Shown: positions 22,795 through 34,353 of the stretch, piece after piece | Layout of the letters: every line of letters starts with the position of its first letter | Numbering within the stretch: position 1 is the first letter of the stretch | Assembly: GCF_018812025.1 (NCBI RefSeq) | Contig: NC_063044.1 | Span: 68,792,595 to 68,856,594 of the forward strand | Origin: Megalobrama amblycephala | Lineage: Eukaryota > Chordata > Actinopteri > Cypriniformes > Xenocyprididae | Direction: 5' to 3' | DNA: 64,000 nt | The notes under the pieces: model-generated | What the model was told of the DNA's origin: nothing | Databases searched by the model: none | What the model saw: the letters and a program-made list of their open reading frames with translations, nothing else | Program-made: the position numbers and the translations under genes

Positions 22795-23530
22795 ACTCAC
22801 CCCCATGTCATCCAAGATGTTCATGTCTTTCTTTCTTCAGTCAAAAAGAAATGAAGGTTTTTGATGAAAACATTCCAGGATTATTCTCCTTATAGTGGAC
22901 TTCAATGGCCTCCAAACGGTTGAAGGTCAAAATTACAGTTTCAGTGCAGCTTCAAAACGTTCTATGAGGAATAAGGGTCTTATCTAAAGAAACCATTGCT
23001 CATTTTCTAAAAAACAATAAAATTATACACGTTTTAACCACAAATCATCGTCTTGCATTAGCTCTCTTCTTCTTCTTCTCTATTAGAATTACAGCAGTGT
23101 AGACACTGCTAAGTGTATTACTGCCCTCTAATCCATACTTACACTAGCTTATTGTATATGAGAATTTAGTTCTTACTTTGACCTGTGGAGGGGAGTAATA
23201 CACTTAGCAGCATCTACACTGCCTTAATTCTAATAGAGAAGAAGAAGAAGAAGAGAGCTAATGCTAGACGATGGCTGCGTCCGATTTTTAGAAAATGAGT
23301 GATGGTTTCTCTAGATAAGACCCTTATTCCTCATCTGGTATCGTTTAAAACTCTTTGAAGCTGCACTGAAACTGTAATTTTGACCTTCAACCGCTTGGAG
23401 AGGCCATTGAAGTCCACTATAAGGAGAATAATCCTGGAATGTTTTTATCAAAAACCTTCATTTATTTTCGACTGAAGAAAAAAAAAGACATGAACATCTT
23501 GGATGAAAAAATACATCTAAACATAAACAT
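22795..23530. mobile_element. Palindromic MITE in the SNTX-like intron
   Basis: Arms of about 350 bp are reverse complements. Outer words TGTCATCCAAGATGTTCATGTC and GACATGAACATCTTGGATG pair, as do ATTCCAGGATTATTCTCC and GGAGAATAATCCTGGAAT, and the innermost GCTCTCTTCTTCTTCTTC pairs with its complement near 23250. The loop, around 23115-23190, is short. No ORF. Confidence 0.85.
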
Positions 23531-23609
23531 CTAAAAAGTAAATTATCAGGAAATTTTAATTTGAAAGTAAACTAATCCTTTAACCTGACCTAGACTAGCA
23601 GTACAGTAT

Positions 23610-26039
23610 GCCCCGGGTTACTTCACTGTAAACCTGTTCCCTGAAAAGGCGGGAATGAGAAGCTGCGCTAGATCAGCGCTATGGGAACGTCTTTAGTCAT
23701 GACCAGCTGTGAATATATGTGTAAAACAACGTCAATGAAATTGACCTATATTTATAGCCTTGCGTGACGTCATTGGAATGCGTCGTAGCGAGGCTATAAT
23801 TAGATGTGCCACCTGTGCATCAGCAGATATTTTGTCTGAAGAGCAGTCCAGGGACATCTCAGTGCGGCAAAGAAGCGCAGCTTCTCGTTCCCGCCTTTTC
23901 AGGGAAGAGGGTTACAGTGAAGTAACCCGGGGCGTTCCCTTTCAAAGGCTACACTCTAAGCTGCGCTTTATTCAGCGCTATGGGAACGAGAATACCCACG
24001 CCACCGCACTGTGTGTCCGGGCCCCCTGGCTGTGAAGTGTGTCACAAGCACAGAGAGTCTCAGACACTAGCTTGTGATGTTGACTCAAGGACATGAGAGC
24101 CCGGAGTAACATGAACATCCAAACTATAAAACCTTATGAATGTGTGCGGAGAGGACCATCCTGCCGCATCACAGACATGTTGCAAGGAAGCGCCCCCTGC
24201 CAAAGCTCTAGAAGAGGCAACTCCCCTGGTGGAATGAGCCCTGATACCCACTGGCGAAGTGTGACCACGCGCCTCATGGGAAAGGGCAATAGCATCTCTC
24301 ACCCAATGTGACATGGTCTGTTTCGTGGCGGCCGCACCCCTGCCATGGCTGCCATAACAAACAAACAGTTGCTCAGACTTACACCACTGGCTGGTGGGGT
24401 GGACATAAGTCTGAAGAGCACGGACTGGACACAGTCTGTGAAGTCTCTCCTGATCCGGCATCGTGAACGGCGGTGGGCAGAAGGCTCCAAGAATGATAGG
24501 ATGCAAGGTCGAGAAAGGTACCTTCGGCAGATAGTCAGGATGAGGATGCAAAATAGCTTTCACCATTCCTGGGGCAAAGTCTAAGCCGGATGGCACAATG
24601 GACAGAGCCTGCAAATCCCCAATTCTTCTCAGAGAAGTTATAGCCACAAGAAAAAACATTTTCAGAGATAACAGCTTGTCAGAAACTGACTCTAACGGTT
24701 CAAAGGGGGTCTCAACCAGGCCCTCTAGGACTATTGCTAGGTCCCATGAAGGGATCCTGGTTCTAGAAGGAGACTTAAGCCACCTAGCTCCTCGAACGAA
24801 GCGAGAGAGCAGGACATGCTTGCCCAAATGCACCCCGTCAATTAGAGCGTGGCAAGCCGAGAGAGCGGCCACATAAACCCTGAGAGTGGCGGGGCATGTG
24901 CCTGTTGATAATTTTCCCTGCAGAAAATCCAGAACTGTAGCAATCTGGCAGTTAACTGGATCTACATTGTGTGCAGTACACCATCTTTCAAAGACACCCC
25001 ATTTGTTGGCATAACTTGATCTAGTGGAGGGAGCCCTAGCATTTAATGGTCTCAATAACATCAGGTGAAAGCCTTGTGTTCCTCAGTTGGTTCCCCTCAC
25101 GGGCCAAACATGAAGGTTTCTACACCTCCGTCAGGGGATGAAATATTGTCCCCTGCACCTGAGACAGAAGGTCTCTCCCCTTCGGTATTGCCAACCGTGA
25201 GCCGTCGAGGAGAGATATTATCTCCGAGAACCATATTCACCAAACCAAACCATATTCATAGAACCAAACTCATATTACATTACACTTAATTGTCCTCTGC
25301 CCGAGCCGAAGAAGCGCCGAGGCACACTTCGGTCTCATGAAGGACATCACGATCCAGAGAGAGAGAGAGAGAGAGAGCAATAAAGTATGGACCCGTCTCT
25401 CGCTCCTCAGCCAGATCACCATGCGAGCCCCATGATCACATTGTGGGTGCTGCCCCTTTGAAATAAGCAAAGCGAACACGAAGCACTTCAACTGTGAACA
25501 TTCACAATGCTCGCACTCACCCTGTTACAACGCAAGGGCAGCGTGCTCTTCCCCAAACAAACAAAACAATACTGGTGTGTGTCTGATTCGGAGATGGAAC
25601 GGGAACATGGAGACACACACCGTTTGCTTTGTTCAGAGATGACTTTCTCTCAAATATATAATATATATCATATATGTGTGTTCACTTTTCACTTGTCAGA
25701 CAGAGTTGAAAAAGGAACAAAGGGAGAGAAAGTTCTACGTACTGCCTGTCAAATCTAACTCCTAACAAAGCGATGAAGGAAGAAAAGAGTTTGAGCAGAG
25801 CTGCTTCACACACACACTTCACAGTATGGTCTCTGAAGACAAAAGACCTGCTGATGCACAGGTGGATCATCTAATTATAGCCTCGCTACGACGCATTCCA
25901 ATGACGTCACGCAAGGCTATAAATATAGGTCAATTTCATTGATGTTGTTTTACACATATATTATGTTTTACAGCTGGTCACGACTAAAGATGTTCCCATA
26001 GATAAAGTGCAGCTTGGAGTGAACCCTTTGAAAGGGAAC
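23610..26039 (-). mobile_element. DIRS-type retrotransposon, internally deleted (copy 1)
   Basis: DIRS elements encode Gag, RT/RNase H and a tyrosine recombinase. They end in inverted terminal repeats (ITRs) and carry an internal complementary region (ICR) joining copies of both outer ends. Here the 3' end is at the left: outer end GCCCCGGGTTACTTCACTG from 23610, ITR segment to ~23868, ICR at about 23870-23990 (…GTAACCCGGGGC|GTTCCCTTTC…), then the recombinase ORF. The 5' ITR is at about 25870-26039, inverted relative to the left segment, as expected. A short run of ACCATATTC/ACCAAAC repeats (~25230-25290) marks the junction of a deletion that removed RNase H, RT and most of gag relative to the copy at 34354-43782. 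It lies in the intron of the SNTX-like gene, antisense to it. No target duplication, consistent with DIRS integration. Confidence 0.85.
24060..25061 (-). CDS. DIRS tyrosine recombinase
   Basis: Site-specific recombinase that integrates the circular DIRS DNA. 333 residues are uninterrupted. The core-binding part starts near ARAPSTRSSYANKWGVFERWC. In the catalytic part, the first Arg is in TSLRRIGDLQAL, the HxxR box in IRAHSTRGVASSR, the Trp/His position in CDAAGWSSPHTF, and the nucleophilic Tyr in the following IRFYSLDV. The start is not native. In the 34354-43782 copy the protein extends ~80 residues further upstream (…LSPEVIETILNVRAPS). Here two bases are missing just upstream (…GAGACCATTAAATGCTAGG), so the first 7 residues are out of frame and translation from the usual start would stop early. 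The catalytic region looks complete; activity is unknown. Confidence 0.85.
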   Translation of the reverse strand: MLLRPLNARAPSTRSSYANKWGVFERWCTAHNVDPVNCQIATVLDFLQGKLSTGTCPATLRVYVAALSACHALIDGVHLGKHVLLSRFVRGARWLKSPSRTRIPSWDLAIVLEGLVETPFEPLESVSDKLLSLKMFFLVAITSLRRIGDLQALSIVPSGLDFAPGMVKAILHPHPDYLPKVPFSTLHPIILGAFCPPPFTMPDQERLHRLCPVRALQTYVHPTSQWCKSEQLFVCYGSHGRGAAATKQTMSHWVRDAIALSHEARGHTSPVGIRAHSTRGVASSRALAGGASLQHVCDAAGWSSPHTFIRFYSLDVHVTPGSHVLESTSQASV

Positions 26040-27879
26040 TGTACTTAGCAGAGACTGAGTGCTAAGAGACTAAGTGCTGCCCTCTGGTGTCTGGTAGAGT
26101 ATATAAAAGCAATTGTACTGAGCATGTGTCAAACTCATCCATGGTTATGTACACACTGAAAGCTCTGGAGACATGGAGCGAAACACAGAAAATGATGTAT
26201 ACCCTTTCTTTGTTTTACTGATGCTGTAATTTTACTAATTAATTCACTGTTGAGAGTTAAAACACTTTTTTTTTTTTTTTTTTCAGGGATCAGACTTTGG
26301 GATAAAGAACAGCTGAAGCAAAATACAAGCACTAGTACACAGATTAACACAGGATTCAATATCACAGCTTCAGACTCTATTCAGGACAAATCTAAATTAA
26401 TGAATGTTGACGGTGGACTCAAACTGAGTCTTTTAGGTGATCTCATCCAAGTTAGTGGAGCAGCGAAATATCTCACAGACACCAAGACGTCTTTCCTACA
26501 GCAGAGACTGACACTGCATTATCATTCAACCAGCAGGTTTGATGAACTGACCGTGAATCAGTTGCCTCCTGAAAATCTTCCGACGATGATAACGATATCG
26601 CCACACATGTAGTGACGGCAATACTGTATGGAGCAGACGCCTGCTTTGTGTTTGACAGAGAAGTTTCATCTGATGAGGACAAAACCAAAGTAGAAGGAGA
26701 AGTAAGACTGGTCCTTGAGAAACTGCAGGGCATCATTGCAGTAGATGCGAACGTTGATTTCAGCATGAATGACAATCAGAAATCTGCAGTCAGCAACTTC
26801 ACTTGTACATTTTATGGCGACTTCCAGTTACCGTCTAACCCGACCTCTTTTGAAGATGCAATGAAGGTTTTTGCTGATCTTCCAAAACTGATGAAAGAAA
26901 ATCAAAAACTCCTGGGAGAGAAGGAAGACCTTGGGGTTCCTCTGAGAGTTTGGCTTTATCCTCTGGATAAACTTCACTCAAGAGCTTCAAAACTTCAGAA
27001 AAACATCAGCATGGATCTAATCATGAAGATTGAATCAGTGATTGAGAGTTTAAATACTGCTGAGATGAAATGCAGTGACCTTCTGAAAGACTCTCCTGCT
27101 CTGATGTTTGCTGCATTTCATGATAAAATACTGGAAATGAAGGAGAACTGCTACACATATAAGTTGAGGCTCATGAGTAAACTTGGCTCTTTGCTGCCAA
27201 ACATCCGTGGGAATGTGATAAAGGAAACTGCGCTGAATGAACTTCTAAAAGAGCATGATGAATCTCCATTCAGAGGAAGTGACCTCACAGAATGGCTGAA
27301 AGAGAGAGAAAGAGAGTCTGAGATCATTAAAACAGTCCTCAGACAGCTGAAGGATGCTGGTGCACAGGTAGAAGTCAACATAGATGCCATCTTGATGGAT
27401 CTGGAGATTGGAAATCTGGTCAGTTACACGTTCACATCATTGAACTGCTCAGACAGGCTCCTTCTTAAACAAAAGGCCAATCTGAATCCTTCAACAAAAG
27501 AAGAAACTGATGAGAAACATCCTGATTTCAAGCAGAAGTCTTGGCTCAGTACTGAAATTAAGAAGACTATGAGGAGAAACTTGATGATTTTTAAGAATTT
27601 GATAGATTCAAAAGACCGTGAACCAGCCAAGTTTATTGTGTCATCAAAGGAAATGGTGAATAATCCTGGTTCCTGCATTCTTCTGTATGAAAGTGAATGT
27701 GGTGAAGGTGTTTGCTTTACTCCTCCATCCAAACCAGCCTATCCAGTCATTGAAGAGGTCAAAGGTGAGAGTGTGGTTCTCAAGGTTCCTCCATCATGTC
27801 CTGCTACAGTGGAGCTCAGATTACTGTATAAACCGAAGCAGGACAAAGTCATATTATTTTATTTATTATAAGTTGCAGT

Positions 27880-28112
27880 ACTTTTATTTTGAAGGCTTGC
27901 TTCAAGTTTATGCGCAAATGCTGACTTCACGTCAGATTCTCAGCTCCTGCAAGCAAGCGGCAAGCACGGACATTTTGTATGCTCCAAAAAAGTTTTATTC
28001 CCTACAAAAAGAACTTGAACACTCTCAAGGAAAATTAAAAGATTATTTCCCTTTCGTTCAGCATGCAGCCAACGAGGTATTTTGTTTATTTGTCTGCTTT
28101 TTGTGTCTATAA
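27880..28112 (+). other. Orphan coding-like segment
   Basis: An open frame reads YFYFEGLLQVYAQM then ILYAPKKFYSLQKELEHSQG and QHAANEV, with a GT after GAG (near 28077) that could be a splice donor. It is not part of the SNTX-like frame and no family was recognised. It could be a piece of a mobile-element protein or chance. Confidence 0.25.
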
Positions 28113-28526
28113 AATGTCATCATATCTGTTGCGCACATTTTCATTTTCAAGCCAATTTGATTTTTACATTGTCATTTGTTATTTAGTTTTCACGGTGGAA
28201 TTGAAGAATTGAAGCCTTCAATTAAACCAGTTAAAAGAGAACCACTTGTGTCTGCGTATGCTTGGAGGGAGATACACTTAAAATTAAATGTATTTTAACT
28301 GAATATGAATTCAAATTAATTTTTAGATCTGTTAAACTTTTGCTTGCAATTAAATAGGTTTAATCAACTTAGAACAACAATGATATTATAAGTATTATAC
28401 AGATATGTAAAGTATAGCACTGTTGCATTAAGTATCACAAATACAGCACTCCGTAAAAAAAAAAAAAAAAAAAACATTTTGTCAAATATTATGTAGAAAA
28501 CTAACACTATAAAGTCATAATTAAGT
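28113..28526. other. Gene-free AT-rich stretch
   Basis: Nothing recognised except a poly-A run at 28457-28476. Confidence 0.4.
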
Positions 28527-29105
28527 AAAAATTAAGTGCATTTTTAAAAAGTGCTCTTAAGCATGTTTAGAAATATTGTCATGAAAGTGTACTGTCTTTA
28601 AGTACAACTTAAGTCATTATTACATAAGTGCATTTTTAAGTGCATTTTTAAAAAAGTGTTAATAAATATTGTCATTTAAGTGTACTTTCCTTAAGTACAA
28701 CTTAATTTGTCATTATTACAAAGGGCATTTTTAAAAAGTGCACTCAAGTGTGTTAATAAACATTGTCATTAAAGTGTACTTTCTTTAAGTACAACTTAAT
28801 TTGACATTATTACAAAGGGCATTTTTAAAAAGTACACTTAAGCGTGTTAATAAATATTGTCATTAAAGTGTACTTTCTTTAAGTACAACTTAATTTGACA
28901 TTATTACGAAGTGCATTTTTAAAAAGTGCACTTAAGCATGATAATAAATATTGTCATTAAAGTATATTCTATTTAAGTACACTTAAGTGGCCTTTAAATT
29001 TAATTATATTGTATTATCTGCAAGTGCACTTTTTAAAAAGTATACTTTAAGATTTGAAGTACACACAAAGTACACTTTCAATACAATTAAGTGCACTTCT
29101 TTTTC
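28527..29105. repeat. 94-bp tandem repeat, about 5-6 diverged copies
   Basis: The motif GCATTTTTAAAAAGTGC...AATATTGTCATTAAAGTGTACTTTCTTTAAGTACAACTTAA recurs with starts near 28539, 28630, 28725, 28819 and 28913. The three clearest copies are exactly 94 bp apart. The unit is built of AAGTGCACTT/AAGTACACTT-like palindromic words. The last part (28985-29105) is more degenerate. Confidence 0.85.
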
Positions 29106-29918
29106 ACAAGGGAAATCAGATACAGTTCATGAACCCTTTGCACTAAAAGCATAAGTAAGGTCTCATTTGAAAGCAGACACTTTACAGTTCATTGTAAAGT
29201 CATAATTAATTATTGTCACAATGAAGAAAATAGTTAAAAATAGCTTAAAATTTTTGAAAAGTTATTAGAATTTTGTTTTAATGAAATATCTTTATTCTCA
29301 TAAAGTATACTATAAATATACTCTCTAATTATTCTTTTCTTTTGTCTATATTATAATTAGACTGACAATGTCCTATTCAAGATTTAATCCCTCATTTCTT
29401 TCACCAAACTTCTCAATTCACCTTCTTTGAAACTGTATCTAATGCCCTTCTTGAAAAAAAGAAAACAAAAATCAGTGAGCTGTACAATTCAATATTATTT
29501 ATTTGCATTAGCTCAGAACAGGTGCATCTCTGGGCTCGTTAGCATGTTAGCTTAGCACACCAACAAAACACGACATTTTATAAGATTAAAACCATGTAAC
29601 CATAGTAATGACCTGAAATGACTTGCATATTAATGAGGCATTTCAGTCAGGTAGGCTGTGAAAAAAAAACCTTCTGTGATGTCTCAAGCTCATCATGGTA
29701 TATGAAACATACAGAAAAATATTATTACAATATAAAATAATGGTTTTATATTATACTTTAAAATATTATGTATTTCTGTGATGCAAAGAGTCTGAATATA
29801 GGCTTTTAGTTTAAAAGCATGCACATTTGGAGAAATATTGGATTCTCATATATTTATGTCAATTTTCTATACAGAGGAATAATATTTATTTAATATTCAT
29901 TAGCATCACAATGAGCAC
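29106..29918. other. Gene-free AT-rich stretch
   Basis: No gene or assignable element; a short motif TTAGCATGTTAGCTTAGCAC near 29540 is common in fish non-coding DNA. Confidence 0.4.
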
Positions 29919-30100
29919 TGGTGTTTTCAATTCATACTGCAGCCGGAGGGCGCTCTCTGTGCATTTTTAGTCCACAAATTCATCTAAAGAAGAAGAGGCT
30001 ATTCCATGAATGGTGTTTACAATTCATACTGCAGCTGGAGGGCGCTAAAGAAACAAAAACTCATCTAAAATTAATCTATAGAAGAAAAGAAAACAGGAAC
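29919..30100. repeat. Two-copy direct repeat with GGAGGGCGCT motif
   Basis: TTCATACTGCAG-CGGAGGGCGCT occurs twice, about 88 bp apart, each followed by related TCATCTAAA text. A related GCGCCCTCCGGCTGCAGGTG lies at about 45139 in opposite orientation. Confidence 0.6.
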
Positions 30101-30107
30101 TAACTGC

Positions 30108-33100
30108 GGCTGCGTCCGAAACCGCCTACTCAATGAGTAGGTACTTAATTTCAATAAGTACTTACTTAACGAGCGCCAAAAGAGTAGGTACTTAACAGCC
30201 AAATCTCGTTGAGTATGCGAGATCCGAAAATAATCCGCCATGTTGACGTCATCATGTGACCTACGACGTTATCACAAGTGCAACAACTTAAAAGATATGA
30301 ATTACAGGTTTAATTCTTCTACCTGTTAATATCTTGATATTGATAAACTGCTTATTTTGTGGTCTTGTTGAAGAAACAGCTGCCAGTAATTTTGTAATTG
30401 TAGTAGGCTACAACTAATATATTTTGGGTTCATTTAAAGTTCTTATATTTTTATAATGTGAGTTTATTTTTTGTTACAAATACCCAAATTCGTGTGAATA
30501 TTAATTTCTTTATTTTATATGCAAAAATGTCCATCCACAAGCATAAATCAAAATTTTTCCCCTTTTTCTTGTTGAATTAGCTCGTTTCATCCCTCAGGCT
30601 TACAAATAATAAATAAATACTTTTATGCATTATGTATTCAAAATATTTAACCTTGTCATCATGCTTTGTGTGTATATAATTTCAAATGATGATGTATACA
30701 AAACACATTTTTATGTTTTTTTTTTTTCATTATTATTGTTCATTGTTAAAGATACAACTGGTATTTTCCCTGATCTTGTATGTTATTATAGGTCCTGCAA
30801 TAAAATAAAGATAAGTGACAGGTGCACTAACACCTCACAGCACCAGTAACTCCACAACCCTACCTAGTGCAGTTTTCCTCAGTGTTAGCAATGTCTGAAG
30901 CCAAAGAAGACATCAGCAGCTGCTCGAAGATCTCGCCTTTGAAGAAGACTGTTTATTTTATACTCAAAAAATTTAAGTAAAATCTACTTGAAATTAAGAT
31001 TACCTCAGAATGAATTGCTTTGCTAGCACACCCCAACATTAACCATAAACCAAAACTTATTTATATTACTTTTTATATTACTTCTTTAGTAAAACAAGCA
31101 AAATGTAATGTTTTGTTATATGACAGCTGTGCATGAACACACACTAGACAAATACAGCTGATGTGAATACATCTCCATTTACAGTCAATGAAAGCATTAA
31201 GTAATAAAATATATACATTTACTGATAATAGCATAATTAATAAGTAAAGAATTACTAAAAGTAATAATGACAATAATTAAATAAATGCATGTACAAGTCA
31301 ACAACACACGAAACAAAGCTTTATTCAAATGTATTGCTCTAACAATTACGTATTTACAGTCCTGCTGTCATCTCACACAGCTGTGCCGATTCTGCAGCTT
31401 TATTCTGATGAAGCAGCTGATGAACAACTTCATCATCATGTCCCTCACTGCTGCTCTTCTCAATGGGGACATCGTTGATCCAGAGGATGAGGAAGACCAT
31501 GGTGATGATCCTCTGAACCCCACAAGCTTGAAGCAAGAGTGGGAGAAGATGTGCGGGACAATCTGGCTCTGCTGTGTCTGCTGCAAACATTCATGTGCTC
31601 TCCATCAGCATGACTGAATAAACAGATTAAAACATTTTACAATTCATTCATGTCAGCATTCAGTTTCTTGCCATACTTCATTTCATATTTTTACAATTAC
31701 ATGATCATTTCTGTCGTAGCTTCATGACTTTTGTGGTGTGGTGGCCTAAACCACTGAGCTGGTCAGCAGAAGGTTGCTGGTTTGATCTCTGCAGCGTCTC
31801 CACCAGTGTGTGCTTGATCCAGACACTTTACTCCAGGTTGCTCCAACGGGATCATCCCTGTAATAAGAGCACTGTTAGTCACTTTAGATATCAGCATCTG
31901 CCAAATGTAAATTAGATTTTTTTTAAATCCTTTTTTGTTAGTGTTTCGAGCACAAACGCTATTTGAGGGCATAAAGGGTTAGTTCACCCAAACAAATAAA
32001 TTCAGTCATTATTCACTTGCCTTCACGCTGTTCAATCCCTGTGTTCATTTTTTTTTTTTTTTTTTTCTGAACACAAAAGTTGATTTTGATCAAGTTTGTC
32101 CAGCTAGTTTCTACAATATCAGTCAATGGAGCCTGACGTCCAGAAGCTTCATGACATTATTTGATGATGCTTTTGAAGCTTCAGTGTATGAACTGAAACC
32201 AGCAGAACAAACTTGACCCAAAATCACATCCTCACTGTTTGGTCTTTGTCTAGATGCTCTCGCTGGCTGTGGACTCACTGAGGATGAAGAAATCACATCA
32301 ACATCAGGTCAGATGAGGCAGTAAGGGCAGGAGGAGTGATGGAGAGTCTCATCCATGACACTGAACCATTCCCAGGATCTGCTGTGTCTCTCCATCCTCA
32401 GTGCTCACACCCATCTGAGGACATTCACATCCTACAAAAATACACAATCATAATACAAAAGCAGTCATTTTAGCAGCACAATGTCATCTGATTTCTGTAT
32501 TAGAAGTAACAAAATTATCTTACTTTATATTTTTGTTTCAGGTTTTCCTTTTTTTTTTCTTTCACAAATGGCACTGTCATCTTTCCTTGCAGGTCCTGCT
32601 CCAACACAAAGCTCTGCAACAAATGAATCAAGAATCAGAAAAGTGCTGTAATAACTCTGTTTGAAATTACAATAATTAAAATAAACTACAACTTAAGATT
32701 TAAATAGACTTTGTATTAATTTCTGTCCCTGTAACATCAGACAAGATTCAAGTTTCCTCTGAGATTTATGTGCTCAAATCTACAAATCCTTAAATTTTGA
32801 GGTAGTTGAAGATTTGTTTTAACTCACTTTTTATCCAACACAAATGTTCCTTGTTTTATTAAAAGTACTAACAGACAAATAAAATAGATAACTTATGTCT
32901 GTCTAGTTAAGTGTACATTTGTTTATTTACATTACTTGCATTCATGTAATGTAAACAGTGTAGACAACAGTGAATTCTACATAATAGCACACACACACAT
33001 CACTCATGGAACATAATCCATCATGCATAAGTCATAATACTTTATATATTCTTATTATTTTCCTGTCAGATGTTAAATAAACATTTAGTAAGCATCTTTA

Positions 33101-33663
33101 AGATGTATCCTCTTCGGAGAATTAAGTTATGTGTGTTTACTAGAGCTCCCTGTTATCTATACAAATTAAAACATGTTTTTACAGTAAAATCACAACTATA
33201 CTGCATCTTTACACATTCAGCAGTTTACTCTACAGTAGCTCAACAAATGTGTTTTTGGTTTTCAGTACTCACATTTGACAGCATCCGCGTCGCTTTTCTC
33301 CTCCGTGTTTGATATGACGTATCCTCTCCCGTGGCCTCCTGGGATAGAAAAGTATCCATCGAGGAACACTTCAGAATCTGGGCGGAAGCAGTAGGCCATC
33401 CGGGAACTTCTCGACTACTTATTTATGATTACTTTGGTTTCTGGCATACTTATTCGCTCGCCTACTGCTTTCCCCCTATTATATAGTAGGTAAGTAGGCG
33501 GTTTCGGACGCACTTTAAGAAGGCGCACGGCCGAATCTCGCGAGAATTAGTACGTCACCCAGGTAATTTTCGCCTACTCTTTTTGCTTCTGACATACTTA
33601 TTCGCTCGCCTACTGCTTTTCCCCTACTAAATAGTAGAGAAGTAGGCAGTTTCGGACGCAGCC
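30108..33663. mobile_element. Terminal-inverted-repeat DNA element with TGC flanks
   Basis: The left end GGCTGCGTCCGAAACCGCC and the right end with its complement (AGTAGGCAGTTTCGGACGCAGCC) form inverted repeats of ~23 bp with one mismatch. TGC is present immediately outside both ends (30105-30107, 33664-33666), suggesting a 3-bp target duplication. The right end is doubled: a very similar end sequence finishes near 33512, ~150 bp inside the outer one. The interior contains a SINE (31725-31920), a piece like the TAGTTCACCCAAA fish repeat (31978-32100), a poly-T run (32049-32066), and an acidic reading frame (GDIVDPEDEEDHGDDP near 31462) that could not be tied to a transposase. Confidence 0.6.
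31725..31920 (+). mobile_element. tRNA-derived SINE
   Basis: The head shows a box A-like TGGCCTAAACC and a box B-like GGTTTGATCTC about 34 bp later, the RNA polymerase III internal promoter spacing. The tail GTCACTTTAGATATCAGCATCTGCCAAATG is the kind shared by several fish SINE families and their partner LINE. It has diverged from tRNA and is not a tRNA gene. Confidence 0.7.
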
Positions 33664-33667
33664 TGCA

Positions 33668-34350
33668 TGTCTTCCAGAGGTTGCTAACCATGGCGTTTAC
33701 ATCCAGATAAACACTGGGCAATAAATACACGATTGAGACGATGTATGCATGTGTTGCCACTGAATTTGCCTCTGAATAGCGCTCACTCCGTGGGCGTGGC
33801 TGCATTAGTGGGTAATGAGCTGAATCACCGACTTCTGACATGGCTCTCTTTTCATACAGATTACATAAACACATAATGTTTGTTTTACCTGACATTTCAA
33901 CGTTTTGTTAGACATAAGTATGATTTTTTTGTGATTAGTATTCACTAAGTTACAGTTCATTTTCTGAGAACTATCAGATTGGAGTTCGTTCAGAGGGAAA
34001 TGACAGATCACGCATCATGTTTATTTTCTTTATTTTACAAAAAGCACAGCATTTTCTTTTTACTCTGATTGTACACAAATAAAAGGAGATATTCCACAGA
34101 TTAAAATGGTGTAGAACTCTTAATTGTAGGTGCAACATTGACGGAGTATTTTGAGTCTCTTTCACACTGATAAGAAAAAAAACACGGTGATCAGTGTTAA
34201 ATAACCTTTTGTGATGTGATGTGGCTTCAGATCAAAAATCAGACAGAAAATATATCATTTTAGGCTATTCTGCACAATGAGAAAAGCTATCTCGATTAGC
34301 ATTGCAATATAAATATAATCTACTATTATGAATACCTGACATGTCGTGAA
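33668..34350. other. Gene-free stretch between two elements
   Basis: No gene seen. A ~40-bp segment at 34154-34193 is shared with 20590-20630. Confidence 0.4.
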
Positions 34351-34353
34351 GAA

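Larger units (their letters stand above)
22591..27871 (+). pseudogene. Stonustoxin-like (SNTX family) gene, frame-broken and truncated
   Basis: SNTX-like proteins have a perforin-like N-terminal domain followed by helical and other domains. Secreted members are stonefish venom subunits; most fish paralogues are not venom and have unclear, possibly immune roles. Exon 1 (22591-22690) starts MESVGVNVIKTVALGRPFQL and ends with a GT donor at 22691. The next exon begins after a poly-T tract and CAG at 26287 and keeps the phase-1 frame. That frame stops at 26612. The family resemblance resumes in another frame (FVFDREVSS onward), so the frame change lies between 26573 and 26609. The second part (to 27871) covers the rest of the perforin-like region, a helical segment, and the start of a FN3-like stretch (PPSKPAYPVIEEVKGESVVLKV), then ends abruptly. 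The 3.6-kb intron is filled by a palindromic MITE and a DIRS element. A sequencing error could explain the frame change; the missing C-terminus points to a real pseudogene or an unseen exon. Confidence 0.8.

Noticed and set aside
31285..31617. Acidic frame GDIVDPEDEEDHGDDP as a Harbinger/HARBI1 protein
   Set aside because: No DDE motif, no Myb-like partner and frames on both strands compete; kept only as a remark within the 30108-33663 element.
31725..31800. tRNA gene
   Set aside because: A/B boxes are present but the cloverleaf cannot be completed and a SINE tail follows; called a SINE.
33805..34165. Minus-strand open frames of 63-68 codons
   Set aside because: Short, overlapping and without motifs.
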